Made by a program: the position numbers and the translations under genes. The notes below the pieces were generated by a model, which did not search any database, was not told the origin of the DNA, and saw only the letters and a list, made by a program, of their open reading frames with translations. From contig NZ_JAFFQA010000044.1 of NCBI RefSeq assembly GCF_016919065.1, positions 1-45,810 on the forward strand: DNA of 45,810 nt. The letters run 5' to 3'. Within the stretch, counting starts at the first letter, position 1; every line of letters begins with the position of its first letter. Source of the DNA: Desulfobulbus rhabdoformis. Lineage in GTDB: Bacteria; Desulfobacterota; Desulfobulbia; Desulfobulbales; Desulfobulbaceae. Below are positions 1-10,400 of this stretch, in pieces.

Positions 1-298
1 AGGCTTACTGTAGGATTTCAAGCTACCTGCAGACCATGGCAAGCCAGGGGATCAATCCTCTTGTCGCTATCCAGTTGGCATTGGCAGGAACTCTGCCTGA
101 TGCCGAAGAATAGGGGTGAGTAGTTACGTTCGATGAAGGAAAACCCATTGTCGCCTCCTTCGCGAATTTGCGCGAGTGATGGTGGCCTCGCAAGAGGCTT
201 TCAAAACACCTTTCCGTTTTTTGCCTCTCGACGGTGTTTACAGAACAGTACTTTAGAGAACCTGAATCAGTGACCACCCGCATTCACGGACATGATAT

Positions 299-360
299 CG
301 GAGTCTTCGTTTACCTCCGAGGATAAAATTTTTCGCATAACGAGGTAAGCGCAGACTCCG
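299..360. repeat. Long imperfect inverted repeat upstream of the autotransporter gene
   Basis: The arms 299-317 and 342-360 pair over 19 positions with one mismatch and one G-U wobble: CGGAGTCT pairs with AGACTCCG, then TTACCTC with GAGGTAA, around a 24-nt AT-rich loop. The structure ends about 75 nt before the autotransporter ribosome binding site. It could be a leader structure, a terminator of something left of the window, or a small transposon-like remnant. There is no T-run after it. The rest of 1-446 shows no convincing gene; a minus-strand open frame at 23-283 has no family resemblance and no good ribosome binding site. Confidence 0.5.
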
Positions 361-446
361 CGAGATTGGGAGAAAAAGCAATTATTCAAGATTCCCTAGA
401 AAACAAAGGCACATTTGGGTTCATCCATTTTCCAAGGAGCAAAGGT

Positions 447-3400
447 ATGTCGATAGATCGAAAACGTTTTTTTCCTGGAGTCATGGTTGCATCGCTGGCA
501 CTGCTGTCTGTATTGAATCCCACAGTGGGGTGGGCGACGGATGCCGCCGATTATGGGGCCCTCAGTCAAGTCACTCTTGATGCTCTGGTCGGAAAGAGTG
601 GTGTCTATGGGGCCACTGCCGGGGTACAGTTTCCCGACGGCAGCCGTTGGTTTGGTGCCAGCGGTGTCACAGGGCCGGAGAGTGCCAGTGAGGGCGGACG
701 ACCCCTTACCTTGGATGATCGTTTCCATATAGGTTCGCAGACCAAGACTTATACCGGGACATTGGTTCTCAAATATGTGGATGCCGGTATACTGGATCTG
801 GAACAGACCATTGACACCTGGTTGCCGGATTTGACAGTCATGAATCAGGCACTGCGTGAGCAGATTACAATTCGCGACTTGATTTCCCAACGATCGGGAA
901 TAGCCGAATACCTCAACGCTAGTGATCCCAATAATCCCGGTCAGACTATTCTCGATAGTTGGAATGCGGCTAATGGTCGCTACGATCTCACCCCCAGTCA
1001 ACTGGTCGCAGCGGCGCTAACCTTGGAGCAAACCATGCCCCCCGGGGACACCTCCACTTTTCAATATTCCAATACGAATTTTCTCCTGCTGGGCATGATC
1101 CTCGAAAAGGCCAGCTGCGCTTCGGCCTCTGGTTGCCGGAGCTTTGACGAAATTCTTCAGCAGGAAATATTGACGCCTCTGGGGCTTTCTGAAACGACCT
1201 ATCCCACCGGAACCACCTATGATGGTGCCCATACCAATGCCACCTGGAACCAATACGGTGTGCTCACCGACTTTACTCACCCGAGTCCTGTCATCCCCAA
1301 TACGGCGGGAGCAATGATCTCAACGGTCCACGATCAGCTTGACTGGCTCATCGAACTCACCACCAACGCCAATGGGACCCTCTCTCCAGAGATTTTTGCC
1401 GAACGCTTGCAATGGACCACAGATTTAAACGGCAATGTGGCTGGCTCTGAGGCCGGGTACGGCATGGCAATTTATGGGAGCACCAGCGCCACTACGGGCC
1501 AGGCCACTCTGGGCCATGGGGGGGAGATCAGCGGGGTACAAACACTGATGTTTCAGTTTCCGGATGCCAATCTTTTCATCGTTGGCGATGTTAACACCTT
1601 CCTCTCCGTGCCCGATGATCGAACGCTTCCTGCAAGTTCTATCACCGATCTCTATTATGGTCTTGAGCGCTCGATCATGACCTTGACTGCGGCCACTGTC
1701 AACGGTGGAAGCTGTGTCGGGGGAGCCAATGCCACCTGTACCGGCACCACGGTTACCCCCTTTGGTATAACCGGTTCAGGAAATGTCAATATAGAGGCCT
1801 CCGGAAGTTTCTGGACCAATACATCCCTTGAGTTTTCAGAGCCCATTCCCACCCTCACCGTGTATGGAGCAGAGGTCACCGCTCTGAGTGTGAACGATGG
1901 AACGGTCACTATCAAGGAAAATGGTATTGTGGAATCCATCGGCAACGGCTCAACAGCGCTGCAGCTTGGCGGGAGCCAAAATACAGTTGATATCAGCGGC
2001 CAGTTAAACGCTATCGGATACGCAACAAGAGCCCTTGACGGCAGTGGCATCTCCAATGATACCATTATTGTCAATCCGACTGGTTCGGTTACGGGGGGAA
2101 TCGCTCTGACTCAAGGCCTTGACCGAATAACTGCCAACGGTACTGTGAATGGCGATATTTTTTTGGGCCCGGACGCCATCCTGAACGGTTCCGGAATCGT
2201 TAACGGGCTGCTAAGCGGCGGTACCGTCGCTCCGGGAAATTCCGTGGGTGTGCTGACTGTAAGCACTTACAATGGATTCGGTTCTACCCTGCAAATGGAG
2301 ATAGATGGCAGCTCTGCCACAGCCGACAAGTTAAAGGTGGTTGAACAGGAATCAGAAGGTATTCCCGTCGTGGATACGGGGACGGCCTATTTGGAAGGGG
2401 CAACTCTTGAGCTTTCCGGGACCCGACCAGCCACTGACACCCGTCTCTTGTTGCTTGAAGCTGACAACGGTCTCTTCGGAAGCTTTGGCTCTCTCTTGGA
2501 TAACGACGGGCTGTTGAACACTAGGGGGCGGGTTTCCGGTGCAGTTCTGAGCGGATCAACGTCAGTGGTCGCAGCATGGACCAGTCCCGCTCCCTTTGAT
2601 GCGGCTGGCGATCTGCTGTACCTCACGAGCCTTGATCGGGCCGATCACAACCTGAATCGGATCAACCGGACGAATACGGGCCTGATCGAAAGCCGAGGGA
2701 TGAGGCCATTTGTCATGTTTCTGGGGAACTACGCCGATTTTTCCAGTAAGGATGGGGCCAGCGGCTACACCATGCAGAGCGAGGGCTTGATGATGGGGGT
2801 CGATCTTCCGCTTGGCAGCGATCTCTTTGTCGGGCTCAATTTTGCGACGACAATCGGTACCGCCCAGGTGGATTGGGATGGGGAGGAGCAGGAAAGCTCG
2901 GTTCAGAGCCTTGGGCTCTACGGTACAGGAAAAGCTGGTGAGTACAACATCGGGGCCGATTTCAGCATTGGCTACGGGGACATCGATTACAGCAATAAGG
3001 TGACCATTGACGGGCTGGCTGGCACAGCCAAGGGGAAATACGACGTACTGCCTATCACTCTGGGACTGAGTGTGAACCGGGCTTTCATGGGGGACGAATG
3101 GACCACTGATATCACCGGCGACCTGGTTTATATGCATGGTAAGGCACAGGGATTTACTGAAACGGGAATAGCAGAAAATGCAGCGTTCACCTTTGCGGAT
3201 CATACCAACGAACGTTTGCGGGCCGGGGTAACGACAACGCTCTCCAAAAATGAGCCGATCGCGCAATGCTATCCCTGGATTTCTCTCGGCATCTTTCAGC
3301 ATTTCGATCTTAATTCGCCGGATATCCAATATCATCTGCCAGACGGAGCGACGGCCCGACTTGAGGGCCGTGATGGCAGCGGGATTGAGTCACGATTGGG

Positions 3401-3524
3401 GATAGGGTTTCGCCATCAGTTGCAAAACAAGGTCAACTTGAACTTCAGTGTTGACGGGAGTCTGCGTGAGGACGACGCCGCAACGCGGATGATGTTGTGG
3501 TTGAGTATTCCTCTGGATTCGTGA
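447..3524 (+). CDS. Serine hydrolase (beta-lactamase/S12 family) with C-terminal autotransporter barrel
   Basis: Predicted secreted or surface-displayed penicillin-recognising-type serine hydrolase of 1025 aa. An N-terminal signal peptide (basic start, hydrophobic stretch, Ala-type cleavage near residue 30) precedes a beta-lactamase/D-Ala carboxypeptidase domain at about 35-420. All three catalytic motifs are visible: SQTK (Ser97, Lys100), YSN (Tyr207) and HGG (His357). A Gly/Thr/Asn-rich passenger or linker with beta-helix-like repeats covers about 440-740, and an autotransporter beta-barrel covers about 760-1025. ATG 447 is preferred because AAGGAG lies 7 nt upstream; an upstream TTG at 366 would bury the signal peptide. 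The last residues are hydrophobic but end in Ser, not the usual Phe/Trp. The type II thioesterase gene follows 52 nt later on the same strand, which links this gene to the lipopeptide locus. Cleaving or maturing the lipopeptide, or protecting the producer, is inference; a generic esterase is also possible. Confidence 0.85.
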   Translation: MSIDRKRFFPGVMVASLALLSVLNPTVGWATDAADYGALSQVTLDALVGKSGVYGATAGVQFPDGSRWFGASGVTGPESASEGGRPLTLDDRFHIGSQTKTYTGTLVLKYVDAGILDLEQTIDTWLPDLTVMNQALREQITIRDLISQRSGIAEYLNASDPNNPGQTILDSWNAANGRYDLTPSQLVAAALTLEQTMPPGDTSTFQYSNTNFLLLGMILEKASCASASGCRSFDEILQQEILTPLGLSETTYPTGTTYDGAHTNATWNQYGVLTDFTHPSPVIPNTAGAMISTVHDQLDWLIELTTNANGTLSPEIFAERLQWTTDLNGNVAGSEAGYGMAIYGSTSATTGQATLGHGGEISGVQTLMFQFPDANLFIVGDVNTFLSVPDDRTLPASSITDLYYGLERSIMTLTAATVNGGSCVGGANATCTGTTVTPFGITGSGNVNIEASGSFWTNTSLEFSEPIPTLTVYGAEVTALSVNDGTVTIKENGIVESIGNGSTALQLGGSQNTVDISGQLNAIGYATRALDGSGISNDTIIVNPTGSVTGGIALTQGLDRITANGTVNGDIFLGPDAILNGSGIVNGLLSGGTVAPGNSVGVLTVSTYNGFGSTLQMEIDGSSATADKLKVVEQESEGIPVVDTGTAYLEGATLELSGTRPATDTRLLLLEADNGLFGSFGSLLDNDGLLNTRGRVSGAVLSGSTSVVAAWTSPAPFDAAGDLLYLTSLDRADHNLNRINRTNTGLIESRGMRPFVMFLGNYADFSSKDGASGYTMQSEGLMMGVDLPLGSDLFVGLNFATTIGTAQVDWDGEEQESSVQSLGLYGTGKAGEYNIGADFSIGYGDIDYSNKVTIDGLAGTAKGKYDVLPITLGLSVNRAFMGDEWTTDITGDLVYMHGKAQGFTETGIAENAAFTFADHTNERLRAGVTTTLSKNEPIAQCYPWISLGIFQHFDLNSPDIQYHLPDGATARLEGRDGSGIESRLGIGFRHQLQNKVNLNFSVDGSLREDDAATRMMLWLSIPLDS

Positions 3525-3576
3525 TAGTCTGTAAATGCTGAATGCTCCTGCATGGCTCGATGTGTTCCGTGAGTAA

Positions 3577-4365
3577 ATGCCTGATATTCAGAGCAAGAAA
3601 AAGAAACAAAACAGCAACAAAGAATATATGTATATCCCATCCCTGAAAAGAGTTGTTGAGCAGCAATCCATTGACCTGTTCTGCCTGCCCTTTGCCGGTG
3701 GAACCAGTAGCCTCTTGTTTCGGCAGTGGCTACACGCTGCGGGCGTAGGATTGCGTATTCATCCGGTATCCTTACCCGGGCGGGACAAACATTTTCACCT
3801 TGCGCCTCTTGCTGACATGGACTCCATGCTCAGCTGGCTTGATCAGGAAATATCCCCTCTGCTGAGCGGGGATTTTGCCCTGTTTGGCCACTCCATGGGG
3901 GGAGTGATTGCCTATGCCTATACTCTCAAGCTGCTGGCTGCCGAGAGGCCAGGCCCCTGCCATCTTTTTGTCTCCGCCTCAACCCCACCGCTGACGCCGC
4001 GCAAGTGGAAGCTCCATAATAAATCCTCAGAGCAGATGCAGCAGTATCTCAAAGGCTATGACCCCACAGGGTATTGTTTTGATGAACACCCCGAGTTGTG
4101 GGAAGTGTTTGAACCGGTCCTGCGGGCGGACTTTCAACTGGTGGAGACCTACGTCCCTCCCCTGAAAGCGGATACGATTGATTGCCCGCTCACGGCCCTG
4201 TCGGGAACAATGGACGGAGTTGCCGATGCTCAGACCATGGCCGGCTGGCGCTCGATGACCAAAGGTGGTTTTGAGGCCGTGTCCATTGAGGGGGGGCATC
4301 TTTTTCTACGTGATAATTCCTTGGCGGTTTTTGATTGTGTCTCTCAACGATTGCTTGGGCCCTAA
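3577..4365 (+). CDS. Type II thioesterase (external, alpha/beta-hydrolase)
   Basis: Editing thioesterase of the GrsT/SrfAD type, which removes wrong or stalled acyl groups from carrier domains of NRPS/PKS enzymes in the cytoplasm. Visible are the PFAGG segment that starts the fold, the nucleophile motif GHSMGG (Ser106), an Asp in the segment LSGTMDG, and the catalytic His in EGGH (His241). Length (262 aa) is about family size with a short basic N-terminal extension; an alternative ATG at 3628 (MYIPSLKR) would give a more typical N-terminus, and neither start has a strong ribosome binding site. It probably shares a transcript with the upstream serine hydrolase and converges on the synthetase operon. 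Its natural clients are the megasynthases next door, including the carrier domain that lacks a partner adenylation domain. Confidence 0.9.
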   Translation: MPDIQSKKKKQNSNKEYMYIPSLKRVVEQQSIDLFCLPFAGGTSSLLFRQWLHAAGVGLRIHPVSLPGRDKHFHLAPLADMDSMLSWLDQEISPLLSGDFALFGHSMGGVIAYAYTLKLLAAERPGPCHLFVSASTPPLTPRKWKLHNKSSEQMQQYLKGYDPTGYCFDEHPELWEVFEPVLRADFQLVETYVPPLKADTIDCPLTALSGTMDGVADAQTMAGWRSMTKGGFEAVSIEGGHLFLRDNSLAVFDCVSQRLLGP

Positions 4366-4389
4366 TACAATTTTCTTTCGAAAACTGGA

Positions 4390-4420
4390 GCGGCTCTGCC
4401 GCCAATCCAGGCAGAGCCGC
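4390..4420. terminator. Bidirectional hairpin between convergent transcripts
   Basis: A perfect 11-bp stem, GCGGCTCTGCC with GGCAGAGCCGC, surrounds a 9-nt loop. It lies between the stop of the thioesterase gene (4365) and the stop of the opposing NRPS gene (4461). There is only a weak T-rich flank on the minus side, so the call rests on the stem and its position. Confidence 0.65.
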
Positions 4421-4460
4421 AACAATCACTCCTTCCAGCGTTTGACAACGAAAACTATCG

Positions 4461-7400
4461 TCAACCTGTGATCCCCAGGCTGGCGGCAAGTGCTTCCATA
4501 TCAATATCCTCACTTTCAGGCCGGTGCTCTTCGACGGCCTGCAGCGCCTGCTCAAAGCTCTCCATAAAGGTTGTTGCCGCTGTTTTCTCCATGGCACCAT
4601 AATCGATCGTGACTGAGACAAACATGCCCTGATCTTCAAAATGGGCAAGAATGGCGATGGGATGCTGCGCCCTCATGGCCAATGGCAGCGGTTCGCCCAG
4701 GCCATTCCAATCAATGCTGAATGGGGTGGTGGGACTGTTGGTTGCATCGGGGGTGCTGTCGAGGCGTCCCAGAAAATTAAAGGCAATAGGGGCCACAGCA
4801 GAGCGTAACTCCGGATGATCGGAACGCATCCAGGCCAGTAAGCCAAAACCGATGCCTTTTCGGGGAATATCAGCCAAGGGATCGTACCGCAGATCCGCTG
4901 GCACCCAGACAGGCACTATCTGGGTAAACCAGCCCACGGTTTGTCCGCAGGGGGGAATGGTTGCCGGGAGCTCACGACCATTGGTCTCCACGGCAACGGG
5001 TGCGCCTGGCCAGCCAAAGGCCTCGGCCGCGGCTGAGGCAATCGCACGCAAGAAAAACGCCTGCAGCACTCCCGGTGCTGTCCCGGTCGACGCGAGCAGT
5101 GTGGCGACCGCCTCCGAATCAAGATCAAGGCGGTGTACTCTGACCTGGCTGTCGCCGTTTTGGGCACGGGGGAGGGGGCAGACGGTGATAGAGCGTGCAA
5201 CCTCCCGCCAATAGGGCAGCTCGGTGGTGGTAACGGGCGAGTCCGCCTCACGAGCAAGTGCTGCTGTGATTTCCCCATAGGGGGCGCTGCGGGCTGGCAG
5301 GGGGCTATCGGGTTCATTGAGGAGTTGTTGCAGATCCGAAGCAAGGATGTTCCAGGAGAGCACATCCACCACCATATGGTGCGCCACCAGAAGGAGGGCA
5401 TCGCCATCATCGCGGTGAAAATGCAGCGCCTGAAAGAGGGGAGCGCGCGTGAGATCAAATCCTTGGTGTACGTCATTAGCCAACCGTTCTGCCTTTTGAT
5501 CTGCGGCAGCACGGTCCAGCCCTCGCAGGTCATGGAAGGCAACCACCTGATCCGCGATTTTTTCCGGGACCTCAAAGTAAGGTGTCTTGGTGTGGAGAGC
5601 CAGGTGGCCGCGGAGGACATCATGCTGTTCCAGCAACCGGGCGACTGCCACAGCAATTGATTCATGTGAAAAACGTTTTTTGAGCCTGAGCAGGAGAGAT
5701 TGGTTGAAATGATTGCCTGCAGGCAAATCATTTTGGTGCAGAAACCACTGCTGGATGGGGGCCAGGGGCATAGGGCCGCTGAAAGAGCGGTAGCCTGTGG
5801 TCTCGATGGTGCGGGCGATACGGGCGAGTTCTGCGATACTCTGATAGCGAAAAATTTCAGCCACTGTCAGGCGGATCCCCAGATCCTCCAAGCGGGCCAC
5901 AGCCTTGATCGCTGCGATGGAATCGCCGCCACCGGCGAAAAAGGAGGTGTCCGCTTCAATCTGCTCCATGCCGAGCAACTCGCGAAACACCGAACCAATT
6001 ACCTCGGCAGTTCCCTGCAGGGCCTGGTTTTGCTCAGGCGGTCTGCTGGAGACCGAGGGCATAAGCAATGAGGGCAGCTCATCAAGGGCAATTTTTCCGT
6101 TCACGGTGAGCGGGATGGTCTCAACTTCACGGAGCAGGCGCGGGGCAGCGTAGCGGGGCAGCTGCTCGGCCGCGTAGCTGCGCACATCTTCGAGGAAGGT
6201 GTCGTTAAGTTCGGCTGCTGAGCCATCTTCGGCAAAGAGATGGTGATGCAGAGGCGTTTTGCGAAAACCGTCGCTGACATGGGGCAGGTCCATAACCACT
6301 GCATGGATGGCTCCGTCTGCGGTGTGCAGGGTACAGTCGATTCTGTAATCCTGGTGGCGACCGTCTCGTCCCGGAAAACGCCGGACCGTACCCCGCAGGC
6401 GATCGCCCTTGGCAACCGTGATGCCGTCCAGGGAAAAGGAGGCGTACACCGGGAGCCAACTGGAGGACCCTGTTAAAATATCGATTTCCCGATTCGCGCC
6501 CACATCCAGGGTGAGCCAGAGCAAAAACCCCGTGACCCTGCCGCTGCGTTGGAAGGTCAACTCAATTTCGTGTTCACTGGTCAGTGCCATTTCCTGGGTG
6601 TAATCCAGGTGTTCAAAGATGTCGCTGGAGGACAGGATGCTGCTGCGGTCCAGATGACGGACACAGAGTCGTAAATCAAAGGGACGCCCCACCTGCTCAA
6701 AGATACGGTTGATGTAGCCCTGGGCCAGTGGGGTAAAGCCCGTTTCCAGCATTGATGCCGGGAGTTCAACCGCTGCTATCTTGGTCAGGCTGGCTCGGGG
6801 AAGAAGATTTTCAGGGGCTGCGAGCTGTGGCCTGATATTGTTGATGATCTCGGCCGCTCCCTCAGAACCGCCGATGGCACCGACAATCTCGGAGATACAC
6901 CAGTCAACCCTTTCCGGAAGTGCGGTTTCCACCGCATCACCAGTGAGAATGGTGATGCGGTCCTGGAGATTATGCTCTGCCACACAGCGTCGGGCACTTT
7001 GGGCCACCTCCGGATTGATCTCCACGGCGTAAACGTGACGCGCTCCCGCTTCGATTGCCAGACGTGAGAGAATGGCAAAGGGGCCGGGGCCCACCTCCAG
7101 AACCGTGGTGCCGGGCAGATAGCGGCGGAATCCTTCCAGATAACGGGCGTTGCGAATATTATCCGTAGCCATGGAGCCATAAACCACTTCATCATAAACA
7201 AAAAATTCCGCCACCGAGGGCCAAAGGGAGGCTTTGGTCGGTAGTTTTTTCACCCAGGCGCCAACCCCGGTGGGAGCATCTGGCGCACCCAAAACAGAAA
7301 CCACAGCCTCCTCCACTTCGGGAGCGCGCCGCAAAACATGGAGGACATCGGCCAACTCAAGCCGTTGGCCTGCAATTTTTACCTGGTTATCCTGCCTGCC

Positions 7401-10400
7401 GACGTAGCTGAGGCTGCCATCTTCATTGAGGAGACAGAAATCACCGCTTTGATAGGTGCGATGATTGTGCTGGCGCGGGTCCAGTCTAAAGGTCTGCTGG
7501 GTCAGCTTTGGCCGCCCGATATAGCCGCGGGCCAGACCGGCACCGTGAAGGATCAGTTCGCCCGGCACCCCGAGGGGAACAGGGCGTGACTGGGCATCGA
7601 TAAGACTGATCCCGACCCCGGGTAAGGGCTTGCCAATGGGGATTGAGTGGGCCTGTGCATCCTCTTGGACGGTACGATGAAAGGTGGAGCAGACCGAGTT
7701 TTCCGCAGGGCCGTAGGCGTTGAGATAACACAGTGAGTCGGCAAAACGACGGACGTCCTCATGACGAGCGGCCTCCCCGGCGGTTATCAAGGTTTGCAGA
7801 CATGGGGGCAAGGGGCTGGACAGGGTTCCGAGATAACTTGGGGGCAGGGTGAGGGTGGTGATGGCTTCACGCTCGAGAAGCTCTAGGAAAGCTGTCGTGT
7901 TTTCAATGACCTCCTGGCGGGTCAGGACGAGAAGTCCACCGGAGAGCAGGGCCATGAAAATCTCGGAGAGGGCGCCGTCGAAAACAGGGGCGGCAAACTG
8001 AAGGACACGGGAGGATGGTGTCAGTCCAAAACCCCTGATCTGGTCGCTGATCATATTGCAAAAACCGGCATGCTCGACCATCACCCCCTTGGGTTCTCCG
8101 GTGGAGCCAGAGGTGAAGATAATATAGGCTAAGCCTTGAGGGCAGGTATGATTGATCGTCCTGCCACTGTCGCCTTTGATCGCAGTAAGGGGCAGCAGTT
8201 CACTTTCCTGGGTGACAAACGGTTCCTCTGAGGTGCAGATAACCCAGCGGGCGCCACTGAGCCTGAGCACCTGATCGATGCGTGCCTGCGGCCAGCGTTC
8301 ATCAAGCGGCACGTAGGCGCCACCAGCCTGCATGATACCCAGAATAGCGGCCACACCCTCAACCCTGCGGGCACCGAGTACGGCCACCCGATCCTCCGTT
8401 ACCATTCCACGGCGAAGCAGGTCCGCTCCGATTTCCTGGGCGCGGTCGTAGAGCTGACGATAGGTGAGAATCTGCGAGCTATCCTTGACCGCCGGGTGTG
8501 TGGAGTGCTGTTCCACCATGGCCGCGAACATCTGCGGGATGGTTGTGGGCGGGAGAGATTCCGCAGCGCGGTCCAGGGCGGCGTGGAGGGCGCGTTCACC
8601 AACGGTGAGGCAGTCCATTTGGCTGGCGGGTAACTCGGGGGCCTCGGTCATTCGCTCAAAAACCTGTGCAAGGTGCTGGCCCAGACGATCGACCTGGGAA
8701 GCGGTGAATAAATCGCTGTCAAAGTTCAGGTCCAGATTGAGGGCCCTTTCCGCATTGTCCGTGCGGACATGGACGACGAGATCAAAACGGCTGAATTTCC
8801 ATTCGCTGTCATTGCCAAAGGGTTGCATGTCGACCCCGGGAAGTTCGATGCCGGAGAGGGGCTTGTCCATCAGCACCAGTAGCAGGTCGCAGATCGGATT
8901 GCGCGAGAGGTTGCGGTCCAGATCGAAATACTGCACCAGTTGATCAAAGGGCAATTCCTGGTGATCCAGCGCGCTTTTGGTGGTTTCGGTGACCTGGCTC
9001 AGCAGAGCTGTGAGGGGTTGCGCCAGATCGACCTGGTTGCGCAGGGCCAGGGTATTGGCAAAAAAACCGATCTGGTTGTGGAGGAGGGGATGGTTCCGCC
9101 CCAGAACCGGGGTTCCGACAACGATATCGTTTTGACCGGAGTGGCGCTCCAGTACCAGCAACAGTCCGGTCAAGAGAACATTGAACAGGGTGGTCTGCCT
9201 GGATTCGGCCAGATGGCGCAACCTTTCGCTTAAAGGAGAATCCAGTCGCAACTTTCTGGTATCCCCCTGAAAACGTTGCACCGCAGGTCGCGGCCGTGCT
9301 TCGGGAAGATCAAGGACAGGGGGGATAGGGCCAAGCGTTTCTTTCCAATACCGGGTCAAGCCTTCGAGGTGTTCCGGAGTGTCGAGACGTTTCTGCTGCC
9401 AGGCGGAGATATCGCGGTGTTGAAAATCAAGGGGCGGCAAGGAGAGAGTGCCGCCCGCCGCGTAGGCTTGGGCCAGTTCCTCTGCAAAGACGGAGAGTGA
9501 CTCGCCATCGCAGATGATGTGATGGAAGGAAAAGATCAGCAGGATACGCTCCTCAGGCATCTCGCTCTGGGCTGCGATAACCCGCATCAGGGGGGCGCAG
9601 GTTAAATCAAAGGGGCGTTGCCGCTCCTTTTCAAGTTCCCTGGCGCCAAGCACCGCAAAGGGGGCGCTGCTGGGGAAGATTTTCCGTTCCAACGTAGGCT
9701 CCAGGTGGGCCACCGGCTGCTGGCGCGGTTCTCCTTGAACATTGATAAAGCGGGTACGCAGAATTTCATGCCGTTCAATAACACTGCTCAGGGACTGCTC
9801 CAACCGATCCAGGTCAAGATCCCCCATTGCCTGAAAACCAAAAGTGAGGTTATAGGCCACCGGATTCATTCCCAGTTCCTGCAAGGCCCAGAGCCGCCGT
9901 TGGGATGAGGAGAGCGGATAATGGGCGGCCTCGGGCAAACGGGGAATCGACTCAACCTCCGTGTCTGCGGTCTTTTCCAAGAGTTGGGCATGGGCACGAA
10001 TGGTCGGTGATTTAAAAAAGTTGGCCAGGCTGATGTCACGACCTGTTTCCAGGTGTACTCGGGCGATGACCTGGATTGCCTTGAGCGAATCGCCCCCCAG
10101 CTGCGCAAAAGGAGTCTCAACGCCCACCCGTTCCATACCAAGGATTGCCGCCCAGATGCGCGTCAAGCGCTCCTCCATTTCCCCTTGGGGCGGAGTGGGC
10201 CCCGCATCGCCATGAATCAGTTCGTCGGGTTTGGGCAGGGCGCGGCGGTTGATCTTTCCGTTCATCAGCAGCGGCAACTCCTTGAGTTGCACCAGAAAAC
10301 GAGGGATCATGTAGGAGGGGAGAATCTCAGCGAAATGCGCACGCAACCGCTCAGCGGTGGCAGGAGCTGCCCCCTTGATGGTGAAGTAGCCGATCAAAAA

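Noticed and set aside
23..283. Minus-strand open frame of 86 codons
   Set aside because: No family resemblance and no good ribosome binding site; amino-acid make-up looks like translated non-coding DNA.
299..360. Integron attC site
   Set aside because: The stem-loop lacks matching GTTRRRY and RYYYAAC core ends, and no integrase or cassette is near.
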